The position numbers were made by a program, and so were the translations under genes. Below are positions 1 to 7,909 of a DNA stretch of 8,211 nt, piece by piece (position 1 is the stretch's first letter; every line of letters starts with the position of its first letter). The DNA comes from an uncultured Sphingomonadaceae bacterium (GTDB lineage: Bacteria; Pseudomonadota; Alphaproteobacteria; Sphingomonadales; Sphingomonadaceae), in contig CALKXX010000206.1 of assembly GCA_938003725.1 (NCBI GenBank), positions 1 to 8,211 of the forward strand, written 5' to 3'. Under the pieces are notes generated by a model. That model had not been told where the DNA came from. It made no database searches and saw only the letters and a program-made list of their open reading frames with translations.

Positions 1-3000
1 CCCAAACTCGAGAAGGTGTTCTGGTCGAACTTTAACCGGAAGGTAATAAACGGCCCGTCGCGGGTATAGCGGCTTTCTTCAAAGTCGCGGTCTTCAAAAC
101 CCACCACGTTATAACCTACAGAGATATAGCCATTTTTAAACGGCGTAATCCCGACGCTCGGTCCACCACTATAAGCAATTGTGTCAAAATCGCTGCCTAT
201 GCGTGCCGTCGCCTGTCCGCCGATATCAATGGTATCGGACAGATCGAACTTGATGTCTGCCCCAATCACATTGCTCCAGCCTTCCACATCATCTTCACCG
301 AATTTGTCGAAAACATAGCGGCTTCCCCAAAAGAAACTATATTCCCCGGCCTCGGTAAAGATGCCATCATCTTCGTCAATCGGTGTGTAATTGACGCTTA
401 GACTGTTGATAATTCTGCGCGAGGTGACGTTTCCGTTCACCAGCAATGGCGCACCGCCAATAGGTCCGGCGAGACCAGCCGTTGCATTGCGCACTCGATC
501 CTCGCGAAACTCGAGCTTTTCAAGCCAGGACCAGCGGCTGTCGGCGGGGCGATGGGCCCAGCTTGCTTCCGCTTCGATGATACGGGTGCTTGTACCTGTT
601 TCATCCTTGGCCGTGAATATGCTACCAAGGGCGCCAAGTGCGCTGCCTTCGCCGATCTGTTTCAGGATCGCAGACGTGAAGCCATAGCGTTCTGAAATGT
701 CGCCGTCGCGATATTCCGCGCGGCTGACCCAACTCCAGTCTTCGGTCCTGTAGGTCGCGCCAGCAGTAACCGCGATGAAATCCTCGGTCAACGAACCATC
801 ATTGCCCAGGAAGCCTCCGGCAGCAACGGGCTGTAGCGGATTGATGACATCGTCACGGCTGAACCCATTTAGAGTTTCATTGCCATCAAGTGTAAAGTCT
901 ACAGTCCATTTGTCATCAAGCGGAATGCTTTGCGTCAAGCCATAGGCTGCATATGTACGCGGGCCAAATTCGGTGATTTGTTGCTGGTTGAGGCTGCTGA
1001 CAATGCGTGCGCCATCCCACGGAGCAACGTCCACGCCGATCCGAGCCGTGCGCGAGTCAATATTCTCTCCATCGGCAATTTCATAGGTGCCGACAAGTTT
1101 TATGTCATTGGTGATCGAATAGCGTGCGGTAAAGCTATGCTTCGCCGGGAAATCGATACTTTCATCCTGTCCGCCCAGAGCAAATTCGGTTTGTGCATCC
1201 AATTCAAGTTTGCCGTCGAACAGCTTTTGCGTGGCACCGAGACGCGCGAGCGTTGATTTGTTCGTGGTGCCATCAGAAAGGCGATCATTTGCATGGACGA
1301 TGCCGGCGCGCATTGCCGTATTATCGGTCCGATATTCGACCTCAGCGGTTCCAGAGCGCCGCCGCGCTGCGGTATCGAGGAAATTCTCCTGATAAGCCGT
1401 GACTGCGAGTGACAGGTTGTCGCGAATGCGCAGCCGTGTATCGACGCCAAATTTGCGTGTCCCACTTTCTGCGGCGTTAATCTGACCCAGTCCATAACCG
1501 GAAGCCTGACGACGGACATAGGCGAGCACGTCAAATTTTGAGCTATGATGTTCGGCTTCCACCAACCATGCTGTGGCAGCACCGCCGGTATTTGGTGTCC
1601 CGTTGAGCGCGTTGACGGTCTTGGCCTCGTTGTCGGTAACTGCCAGTTCTGCACGAATTTCTGTGTTAAGGTTAGGACGATAACGGACATCGACGCCCAA
1701 AAGATCGGTTTTCACGCTCTCATTTTCGTCATGTACAGCGGTTGCGCCGATTTTCAGTTTCTGGTCGGGAGTCTGATACGTCACACGGCCACCGGCGTTT
1801 AGATCACGGCCGCCTACGCCCAGAACTTCATATTCTGCGATAATGAATTGCGGATCAAAACCGCTGCCGCGACTGAGAACAGGCTCGCGGAAACGCAGCG
1901 TACCGGCCAGATAATCGATATCATAGTCAATATGACGCGTCAGTTCGCGACGATCAATAATCCGGTCGGAGCGCAACCGATCACGTGTTTCCAGCGTGAT
2001 CCTTTCACTATTCGCTAAAATATCTCGGGTCGCCAAGGCATATGGTCCCGAGAGACCATTGCCCTGAATTTCTTCGCGGCGGAAACGATTGGGCGTATCT
2101 GCGCCAAAGGCGAGGGCGCTGACCTGTTCATTACGATATTCAGCTTTGATACCGTTGAACGATCTTTGATAACGCGCCAATTCCGGTTCGTTGATACCGG
2201 TTTCATAGTCGCCGAACAGCGCATAAAATTGAGGTCGTTCCAGTTTGAGATACAAACGGCGTACCGAAGCAGCATCGTAACGCTGTTCGCTACGATCAGC
2301 ATATACGGTGTAGTAGCGACGCGGATCAATCACACCTTGAAAACGAGTTTCATCTTCTTCCTTGTCGCTGTCATAAGCAAGCGTCATCAGCCATTTGCCG
2401 GTTACACGACCTTTGGCATAGAGAGCCACACGGCCATCTACGTTTATGTTGTCATCGTCGTCTGCAAGGTCTTCCAAGCGTTCATCAAGCGTGTTGAAGC
2501 CCACGGTTCCTGCGGCAAAACCAACCACAGTCCATGGACGATTACCGGGATCCAGCCATGTTTCAATGCGTTGTTCACGCGATACTTCCCCATCCTGGAA
2601 CGGGAAGTTGATGCTAAGTGATCCTGATGCCGTGGTCGGCGCCAACTCGATATACGCAATGCCATCGTCGCCTTCGACCCGCCAAACCGGCGCACCGCGC
2701 TCCAGTCCGGAGAGCTGGTTTGCCTGTTGTGCGTCGACTTCGATGGCTGGTTGGTAGGGCGCCGGAACGCTAAAATCACCGGTAATGCCATGATGAGCCG
2801 GTTTCCCGTCCCGATCGGTTAGACGTACGGCTATGACGGGGCGCGTAACGCCGTCTGCAACCAGAATAGATCGATCCTTCAACAACTCCGCATGCAGAGG
2901 GCTAGCCGAAAAATGCACATCCCGGCTGAGTTCTTCGATCAATTTTCCATTCTTGTCGGTCACCTTAGCAACTAAACGGTTTTTGCGATTTTCAATTTCC

Positions 3001-5090
3001 AGTCCGCGCCACACGGCAACATTTACCTTGCCATCTGCGCTTTTCTTTGTGCCGTCAAATGCGAGCCCGTTCACGGATTTGCCGTTGATTGTAAGTTCGA
3101 CCTTTTGTCCTGGCAGGTGCTTAACCGCGACGCGAAGAGCTTTTACACGTGGATTATAGTCTTCAGCGGGAAATAACCAGCCGATGCCGGGTGTCTGTCC
3201 GGTAAGCCAATCGCGCTCTGCGCCGGCTGCTTCCGGGTCTGACATTATTTCGGGTTTTTTGTACGTTTCGACGACTTGCACATTGCGTGGTGCGACTTTA
3301 TGCGCGCGGAAATCTGCGCGTTTTAATGCACCGCCTCGTCCTTCGACAAAACGTGAAATATCGCTGCCGGCGGAACGGGTGTTCTGAGCGCAATCCGTCG
3401 GCGCTAAATCCGCAGGGAAGGTAGACGGGTCAACTTGAACAACGTGAAGCCCGGGCCGTATCCCCTCGAAATGATAGCGACCATCGACGTCTGTGACGGT
3501 GTATGTGCCGTCCTGAAGCATCACGCGAACGCCGCCTATTCCATTGGCTTTGCGCGGGTCTACGCTGCATCCGCCGTCGGTAATGCGGCCGATAATCGTG
3601 AATCGTTCGGATATCCCATCACGCTCGATCCTAACGATACTGTCGACCAAGGTACTTGCCGCACCGCGATTGTCGCGCGCCTGCGCCGTATTTATCGCAT
3701 CGCCAGGCTGTGCATCCTGCCGAACCTCTGCCAAATATGTCAATTTTCCGAGACTAGATGGTGCCAAAGGCGGTAAGGAAACAGAGAATTCCCGTCCATT
3801 TGCTTGTACAACCGGGGTCACTAGGGCGCCATTATAGCGTACAGTGTCAATTCTCAGTCGCATAGCGTTCGGAAGTTGGTCTTCAACAGTTATCGCGCCG
3901 GTATTGCGTACAGGGTCCGTATTTTCGACGGTAATGGTATATTGCAATGCATCGCCAGGCACAGCGACGGCATTCGACGCGGTCTTGTTGATGACGAGCG
4001 GAACACCTGGACGGTCAAGTGGAACATCAATACGTACCGGAGCCGGGTCGTCCAGCGTAATGATGCCTCCGTAAGAGCCATCCGCGATCGTAAACGGTAA
4101 TCCGTCCGTTCTGCGAAAGCCGGACAACTGATCCGGTGTAGTCGCTGACGGCGCCGTATAGGGCGCTGGAGGTTCAATAACCAACCGGTAATCGCCGGGC
4201 CTTGCGAATGGAAAGCGGTAGAAGCCTTCGGTAAAATTATACACATTTCCGCCGCTGTCGGTTACGGTGCCGCCGGAGATAACTGTGCTGGGGAACACAG
4301 AAACACCATCGTCACCGAAAACGTCGGCTGGCTGACCGGTTGCAGCGTCTACCAGCGTCACACGGGTCCCTGATACCGGCGATCCATCACCGCTATCGAA
4401 GGTTTCACCAAAAGGATCGATCAAAATCCCAATTTCGACTGTACCGAGTGGATTACCGCTGATTTCATCAATCCCGATGTCCAACGTATCGCCCGGACGC
4501 ACGGATAGAGTGCAATCACCCTCTACCGGCGACGGAGGAACCGCTGCGGTGTTGATCATACCAACGAAACGCCCGCTATTGACCTCGGTTTCGACGATAT
4601 TGATTACCTCACGGTCGCCGGATGGCGTTGTTAGGACAGTATCGAATCTATCGATAGCGGTGCTGGTCAAATTCTTGTTTGGGGCAAGAATCGATACGAT
4701 TAGAGGCTCACCGGCACGAATTCTGTCGGTTTCGGTGACGGACGCCGGATCTGTGTTCGTTCCGGCAAACACACCTGCGAGCTCAACGGGGATATCTCCC
4801 CCGGAGCCGCGACAGATGGTACCTGGAATAGGAAATTGTTCAGCCCCTGGTGGATCATCAAAATGATAGATTGCGATCTCAGGAGGCGTAGTGGGGGGTG
4901 CCGTAACTTGGATATCGACGCGGTTTGAGGGCGCTGACAGGCGTTGGTCGCCCACATCCCACTCGGCTTGCGCGACATTGCTGATCAACGGTAAATCCGC
5001 TTGTGCGAATGCCGTAGAGGCAGGGACCGTCATGGCCCCTGCAGCAAGTGCCAGTCCTACTGGCTTAAAGATTTTGGTTAACGAACCCAT
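1..5090 (-). CDS. Giant outer-membrane beta-barrel protein with N-terminal Cna_B/SdrD-like, DUF11 and Ig-like domains (3' end outside window)
   Basis: The frame is open from the ATG at 5090 to the left edge: 1696 codons, no stop. Residues 1-29 are a Sec signal peptide (cleavage after AFA, before QAD). Residues 36-62 carry a short motif (ISNVAQAEW...SNRVDIQV) also found at the mature N-terminus of the first gene of the operon. Residues about 231-305 and 495-559 look like Cna_B/SdrD-type folds; the second has TDVDGRYHFEGIRPG. Residues about 360-475 form a DUF11 domain (VINKTAS...VPGDALQYTITVEN). Residues about 630-850 appear Ig-like (AVRLTDRDGKPAHH). From about 846 to the edge the sequence alternates like transmembrane beta-strands, with a conserved-looking block at 959-1090 (GDYETGINEPELARYQRSF; DYDIDYLAGTLRF). 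The last visible residues, ITFRLKFDQNTFSSL, resemble a terminal barrel strand, so the stop is probably close. All four mature cysteines precede the barrel. No Shine-Dalgarno is seen; the signal peptide fixes the start. Localisation is well supported; the function (anchor, secretion pore or adhesin) is not known. Confidence 0.9.
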   Translation of the reverse strand, partial: MGSLTKIFKPVGLALAAGAMTVPASTAFAQADLPLISNVAQAEWDVGDQRLSAPSNRVDIQVTAPPTTPPEIAIYHFDDPPGAEQFPIPGTICRGSGGDIPVELAGVFAGTNTDPASVTETDRIRAGEPLIVSILAPNKNLTSTAIDRFDTVLTTPSGDREVINIVETEVNSGRFVGMINTAAVPPSPVEGDCTLSVRPGDTLDIGIDEISGNPLGTVEIGILIDPFGETFDSGDGSPVSGTRVTLVDAATGQPADVFGDDGVSVFPSTVISGGTVTDSGGNVYNFTEGFYRFPFARPGDYRLVIEPPAPYTAPSATTPDQLSGFRRTDGLPFTIADGSYGGIITLDDPAPVRIDVPLDRPGVPLVINKTASNAVAVPGDALQYTITVENTDPVRNTGAITVEDQLPNAMRLRIDTVRYNGALVTPVVQANGREFSVSLPPLAPSSLGKLTYLAEVRQDAQPGDAINTAQARDNRGAASTLVDSIVRIERDGISERFTIIGRITDGGCSVDPRKANGIGGVRVMLQDGTYTVTDVDGRYHFEGIRPGLHVVQVDPSTFPADLAPTDCAQNTRSAGSDISRFVEGRGGALKRADFRAHKVAPRNVQVVETYKKPEIMSDPEAAGAERDWLTGQTPGIGWLFPAEDYNPRVKALRVAVKHLPGQKVELTINGKSVNGLAFDGTKKSADGKVNVAVWRGLEIENRKNRLVAKVTDKNGKLIEELSRDVHFSASPLHAELLKDRSILVADGVTRPVIAVRLTDRDGKPAHHGITGDFSVPAPYQPAIEVDAQQANQLSGLERGAPVWRVEGDDGIAYIELAPTTASGSLSINFPFQDGEVSREQRIETWLDPGNRPWTVVGFAAGTVGFNTLDERLEDLADDDDNINVDGRVALYAKGRVTGKWLMTLAYDSDKEEDETRFQGVIDPRRYYTVYADRSEQRYDAASVRRLYLKLERPQFYALFGDYETGINEPELARYQRSFNGIKAEYRNEQVSALAFGADTPNRFRREEIQGNGLSGPYALATRDILANSERITLETRDRLRSDRIIDRRELTRHIDYDIDYLAGTLRFREPVLSRGSGFDPQFIIAEYEVLGVGGRDLNAGGRVTYQTPDQKLKIGATAVHDENESVKTDLLGVDVRYRPNLNTEIRAELAVTDNEAKTVNALNGTPNTGGAATAWLVEAEHHSSKFDVLAYVRRQASGYGLGQINAAESGTRKFGVDTRLRIRDNLSLAVTAYQENFLDTAARRRSGTAEVEYRTDNTAMRAGIVHANDRLSDGTTNKSTLARLGATQKLFDGKLELDAQTEFALGGQDESIDFPAKHSFTARYSITNDIKLVGTYEIADGENIDSRTARIGVDVAPWDGARIVSSLNQQQITEFGPRTYAAYGLTQSIPLDDKWTVDFTLDGNETLNGFSRDDVINPLQPVAAGGFLGNDGSLTEDFIAVTAGATYRTEDWSWVSRAEYRDGDISERYGFTSAILKQIGEGSALGALGSIFTAKDETGTSTRIIEAEASWAHRPADSRWSWLEKLEFREDRVRNATAGLAGPIGGAPLLVNGNVTSRRIINSLSVNYTPIDEDDGIFTEAGEYSFFWGSRYVFDKFGEDDVEGWSNVIGADIKFDLSDTIDIGGQATARIGSDFDTIAYSGGPSVGITPFKNGYISVGYNVVGFEDRDFEESRYTRDGPFITFRLKFDQNTFSSL

Positions 5091-5091
5091 C

Positions 5092-5158
5092 AAAAAAAGG
5101 GGGAATGTGGCGACCAGCTAGCAGAATTCTGCTGGCCAGCCGCCACGATCCTTTTTTC
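5092..5158 (-). terminator. Hairpin plus U-tract between the small-protein genes and the barrel gene; terminator or attenuator
   Basis: In the minus-strand RNA, right after the TAA of the third gene, GUGGCG (5146-5141) pairs with CGCCAC (5112-5107). The inside continues through GU and GC pairs into the 14-bp palindrome AGCAGAATTCTGCT (5133-5120), with a single C-A mismatch. The hairpin is followed by AUUCCCCC and seven U (5098-5092). A matching A-tract on the other side (5157-5152) means it could act in both directions. It looks like an intrinsic terminator, yet the next gene's ATG follows the U-tract by one base. Partial read-through is therefore the likely way the barrel gene is expressed, unless it has its own promoter inside the upstream gene. 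Confidence 0.8.
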
Positions 5159-5159
5159 C

Positions 5160-6212
5160 TTAGTCGACCGTTACGCGGAAGACGAGGTTACGCGTCTGTC
5201 CAGCTGCGATGGTCGGAATTGTGCCCGACACCACGCCGCCGCCGAACGCGCCTGATCCGGCGCCTTGGTTACACACCGGACCGCCAGTGACACCGTTGGT
5301 TTTTACACCAAATGCGGCGTCATAGGTCAGGTTCGCTGGAACCGTATCCGAAATAGAAACGCTGGTTGCGTCAGCGGAACCAGCAGCGTTCGAAATTGCG
5401 ATACAATATTCGACAGTAGCACCCGGAATTGCTTTCGGGTTGGTTGTTCCATTGAACGGATCAGAGACAACGCGGCTAGTCTTAACAACCGAAATATCCG
5501 CAGCAGTCACCGTGTAGTCGTCACCGGCACTATGTGCACCGTCACGATTTGCGTCGGTTTCACCGGCTGTATCGGCAAATACCGTGTCAACACCAGCGGT
5601 ATTCGCACCGGCCGTTTCAGTAACATCGGCCCCTTCGACACCGGTAGCACCCGATTCTTGAGCGTCCGCAGTCAAAACAACGCCAGCAACATCGCCCGTG
5701 TTCTGTGCGACTGGAATGTCACCAACAACAAAGACAGTTGCGGTGCCATCGGCAGCCAATTCGTCGATGAACGTCGCGGTATCAACACCGACATCATATA
5801 CGCCGTTGCCGTTGCTATCGACGAACAATTCCAAACCAGTTGCATCGAAATTGTCGGTGCCACCATGTTCCGCGGTTCCACCAGCCAACTGTGCTGCAGA
5901 TAGTCCGAAATCAAGCGTAGCGTTCGATGTGTTGGTCACCGTAAAGGTGGTCACAGCATCGGTTTGACCCGGCGATACGGCCGTGGTCGTTGTGCCGACT
6001 TCAGCCACGGTCAGATTGATTTTACGGTCAACCGTAAACGTATCTGAATCGGTTTCTGCTGTCTGTGCAACGCCGCCAACCTGATAGTTGACGGTTACGT
6101 TATTGGTAATATCGGTACCTGAAGCAGTGCCTGCGGCAATTGCCGGGTTTGAACCCAACATCATCGCAGAAACGGCACTCGTGGCAACGAGAAGTTTCAG
6201 TTTACTGGTCAT
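5160..6212 (-). CDS. Exported DUF11-like repeat protein, 350 aa, paralogue of the first operon gene
   Basis: The ATG at 6212 has a good Shine-Dalgarno (AGGAGA, 5-nt spacing). Residues 1-26 are a signal peptide (MTSKLKLLVATSAVSAMMLG..., cleavage after AIA). The mature N-terminus AGTASGTDITN matches AGTLAGTDIVN of the 337-residue protein. The first domain (about 27-215) contains the acidic loop DSNGNGVYDVGVD at 132-144, a possible calcium site. A second acidic stretch, DANRDGAHSAGDD, lies near 220-232. The second domain (about 239-350) is DUF11-like: ISVVKTSRVVSDPFNG, then IPGATVEYCIAISN, then ISDTVPANLTYD. It ends directly on a strand, NLVFRVTVD. The two mature cysteines, C260 and C284, could form a disulfide; the paralogue lacks both. 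The protein is acidic, rich in Thr, Ala, Gly and Asp, has no membrane anchor, and is expected in the periplasm or on the surface. It is third in the operon, 67 bp after the 158-aa gene and followed at once by a terminator-like hairpin. The exact role is unknown. Confidence 0.9.
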   Translation of the reverse strand: MTSKLKLLVATSAVSAMMLGSNPAIAAGTASGTDITNNVTVNYQVGGVAQTAETDSDTFTVDRKINLTVAEVGTTTTAVSPGQTDAVTTFTVTNTSNATLDFGLSAAQLAGGTAEHGGTDNFDATGLELFVDSNGNGVYDVGVDTATFIDELAADGTATVFVVGDIPVAQNTGDVAGVVLTADAQESGATGVEGADVTETAGANTAGVDTVFADTAGETDANRDGAHSAGDDYTVTAADISVVKTSRVVSDPFNGTTNPKAIPGATVEYCIAISNAAGSADATSVSISDTVPANLTYDAAFGVKTNGVTGGPVCNQGAGSGAFGGGVVSGTIPTIAAGQTRNLVFRVTVD

Positions 6213-6240
6213 TACTGTCTCCTGTTTCTTTCATGCTTGA

Positions 6241-6263
6241 ACTGCCCAAAACCCCGCGGCAGT
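6241..6263 (-). repeat. Small inverted repeat in the spacer between second and third genes
   Basis: ACTGCC (6241-6246) and GGCAGT (6258-6263) form a 6-bp stem with an 11-nt loop in the 67-bp spacer. No U-tract follows, so it is not a convincing terminator. It could be an mRNA processing or stability element, or chance. Confidence 0.35.
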
Positions 6264-6279
6264 CCGGTACGGTTTGCGA

Positions 6280-6756
6280 TCACTTTACAGTGCCACGAAA
6301 AACAAGTTTTCCCTCCGAACCTACGGAAAGAGAACGATTAAATTTCCATTTGATATGGGTTACGTCGCTCATTAGCGCAGGGCGAACCTGGCCATTTGAA
6401 CGAGTGAATTTGAGCGCCGAAAGCGGCCCCCAGTTATTGCCTCCATCAATAGAGACAATTTCCGTGCCATCCGACGTTCCGTTGAACGCTACCGCTTTGG
6501 GGAGCGGGTTGGTGACAGAGAAATCGGTCGCCGGCGTATCTCCGACATTCTTATATTTCACGACAAATACAAGGTTATCGCCGGGAACGACCGTAACCGG
6601 TTGCTCCAGAACGACAGCAGTCTTGCCGTCTGCTTTTTCTACCTGTCGCTCTACAAATACATCACTGGATAGCGCGACGTTGTTTGCAGCCATTGCTGCA
6701 CCTGGAAGGGCGAGGGCTGCAAAAGCAGAAATATATTTCAAGATATTGATTTTCAT
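6280..6756 (-). CDS. Small exported single-domain DUF11-like protein, 158 aa
   Basis: I place the start at ATG 6756. The codon before it is an in-frame TTG at 6759, but GAGGA (6768-6764) is spaced 7 nt from the ATG. Residues 1-23 are a signal peptide (MKINILKYISAFAALALPG, cleavage after AMA). The mature protein of about 135 residues is one DUF11-like beta-sandwich: VTVVPGDNLVFVVKYKNVGD, then FSVTNPLPKAVAFNG, then SIDGGNNWG, ending on the strand KLVFRGTVK. It has no cysteine in the mature part, no acidic loop like those of its neighbours, and no anchor. It corresponds to the second domain of the flanking 337- and 350-residue proteins. It lies 10 bp after the first gene, with its Shine-Dalgarno overlapping that gene's TGA, so the two are probably translationally coupled. 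It is likely a periplasmic or surface partner in the same structure; no specific function can be read from the sequence. Confidence 0.88.
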   Translation of the reverse strand: MKINILKYISAFAALALPGAAMAANNVALSSDVFVERQVEKADGKTAVVLEQPVTVVPGDNLVFVVKYKNVGDTPATDFSVTNPLPKAVAFNGTSDGTEIVSIDGGNNWGPLSALKFTRSNGQVRPALMSDVTHIKWKFNRSLSVGSEGKLVFRGTVK

Positions 6757-6766
6757 CAATTATTCC

Positions 6767-7780
6767 TCAATCTATCGTTACTTGGAAGGTGATTGTGCGC
6801 GTTTGCCCACCCGGGACTGTGCCCAGGTCGACGACAATTTCGGTGCCGTCGTAGGAGCCTGCATCGGCGTCGGCATCGCTATCGGTCAGGCCGGCACCCT
6901 CTAGCGTGATGGTTTCTGCGCTATATGTAGTGTCATCCGGAATATCGTCCGAAATGACCAAATTGTTTAGGTCTCCGGAGCCTGTGACCGTTGCGACCAA
7001 TTGATATGTGATGATCGCACCGGGAACGGCCTCTGCGCCGCCAAACGGATCAACAACGGTTGCGCTTTTTACCAGCGCAACTTCTGCCGATTGAATTAAG
7101 AAGAAACTGCTATCTTCGCTATCTGCCCCTGTTGCGCCGACTACAGCATCACCGCCGCCATCTCCTGCACCGGCAAAGCTTGTACCGGGAGCGCCGCTGC
7201 CCGTTACAGCGACAGCCAAAAGTTCTACTTCTGCGCGTTCACCATCATTGGCCGTTGCCGGAATGGTCGAGAGAACGAATATAGTTGTGCTTTCGTCCGC
7301 TTCCAACACAGGATCATTGGTGCCCGCTGTATAGATGGTATCAACGCCCGGGTCATAAACGCCGTTATCGTTGGTATCGAGCACGATTTGCTCAAAGGTT
7401 GTATCAAAATCATCGCCACCTTTCGCAGTATCGGCGGTCAGCGTGAAAGCTTCCTGGCCATTACCTGTATTTGTGATCTGATATGTAGTGACTTGGCTAG
7501 TGGCGCTGGGGTCTGTTGCAATATCGCCGGCGTCACTAGAAGCTACAGTGACATCAAGAAGCTCATCGACTTTGATAGTAACCGCATTGGAGTCCACAGT
7601 TACAGGTCCCGATGGACCATCGTAGGATGCTTGTGCGGTATTGACGATATCGGTGCCGGCTAAAGTGCCAGCCGCATGTGCGGCCATAGGTGTCAATGCA
7701 ATCACCGACGCAGTCGCACATAAAGTAAAAGCTCGCGCTGATCTCGCAACGACCGATCGAAATTTGTTCGGTTGGTTCAT
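6767..7780 (-). CDS. Exported DUF11-like repeat protein, 337 aa, first gene of the operon
   Basis: An in-frame ATG at 7801 would add seven residues, but only the ATG at 7780 has a Shine-Dalgarno, so 7780 is preferred. Residues 1-36 are a signal peptide with basic n-region (NKFRSVVARSAR) and cleavage after AHA. The mature protein starts AGTLAGTDIVNTAQASYDG. The first domain carries the acidic loop DTNDNGVYDPGVD at 135-147. A Gly/Ala/Asp-rich linker (about 190-215) leads to a DUF11-like second domain from about 222 (VALVKSATVVDPFGG; VPGAIITYQLVATV; ISDDIPDDTTY). It ends at TRTITFQVTID. Layout and motifs match the 350-residue protein two genes downstream, so the two are ancient tandem paralogues with clearly diverged sequence. 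The mature part has no cysteine. Secretion to the periplasm or surface is well supported; a structural or adhesive role is inferred from the family and from the barrel gene in the same operon. Confidence 0.9.
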   Translation of the reverse strand: MNQPNKFRSVVARSARAFTLCATASVIALTPMAAHAAGTLAGTDIVNTAQASYDGPSGPVTVDSNAVTIKVDELLDVTVASSDAGDIATDPSATSQVTTYQITNTGNGQEAFTLTADTAKGGDDFDTTFEQIVLDTNDNGVYDPGVDTIYTAGTNDPVLEADESTTIFVLSTIPATANDGERAEVELLAVAVTGSGAPGTSFAGAGDGGGDAVVGATGADSEDSSFFLIQSAEVALVKSATVVDPFGGAEAVPGAIITYQLVATVTGSGDLNNLVISDDIPDDTTYSAETITLEGAGLTDSDADADAGSYDGTEIVVDLGTVPGGQTRTITFQVTID

Positions 7781-7785
7781 GGGTG

Positions 7786-7790
7786 CCCCT
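7786..7790 (-). promoter_or_regulatory. Ribosome binding site choosing the 7780 start
   Basis: AGGGG lies 5 nt before the ATG at 7780. The alternative ATG at 7801 is preceded by CATACACGTCCC, with no purine-rich site. This supports the 337-residue form, whose signal peptide n-region is also of normal length. Confidence 0.6.
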
Positions 7791-7841
7791 GAAGATTTCA
7801 TGGGACGTGTATGCCGAGAAATGACAAATATTTCGTAAACG

Positions 7842-7849
7842 TGACGTCA
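7842..7849. promoter_or_regulatory. Palindrome TGACGTCA, copy 1 (operon side)
   Basis: Perfect 8-bp palindrome in the context GTGACGTCATT, 62 bp before the 7780 start and probably within the leader of the operon mRNA. A second copy lies at 8044-8051. The regulator is unknown. Confidence 0.4.
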
Positions 7850-7909
7850 TTCGGGCAATGGAAATATACACCCGTCAAAGCCCAGTAAAACTAACGTTTT
7901 TTGCCTTTT

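Noticed and set aside
1100..1690. A 196-codon open frame on the minus strand in another phase
   Set aside because: It sits inside the barrel gene, whose frame is continuous through this region with barrel-like sequence; the alternative product has no sensible features.
1..2555. TonB-dependent receptor as identity of the barrel protein
   Set aside because: No plug domain or TonB box is visible after the signal peptide; the N-terminal half is Cna_B, DUF11 and Ig-like instead.
5265..5903. A 212-codon open frame on the + strand
   Set aside because: Antisense to the 350-residue exported protein; composition is Arg/Cys/Ser/Asn-rich, typical of an out-of-frame reading.
6140..6904. A 254-codon open frame on the + strand
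   Set aside because: It lies antisense across the 158-residue gene and into both neighbours, has no ribosome site or recognisable domain, and the minus-strand genes have signal peptides, Shine-Dalgarno sites and family motifs.
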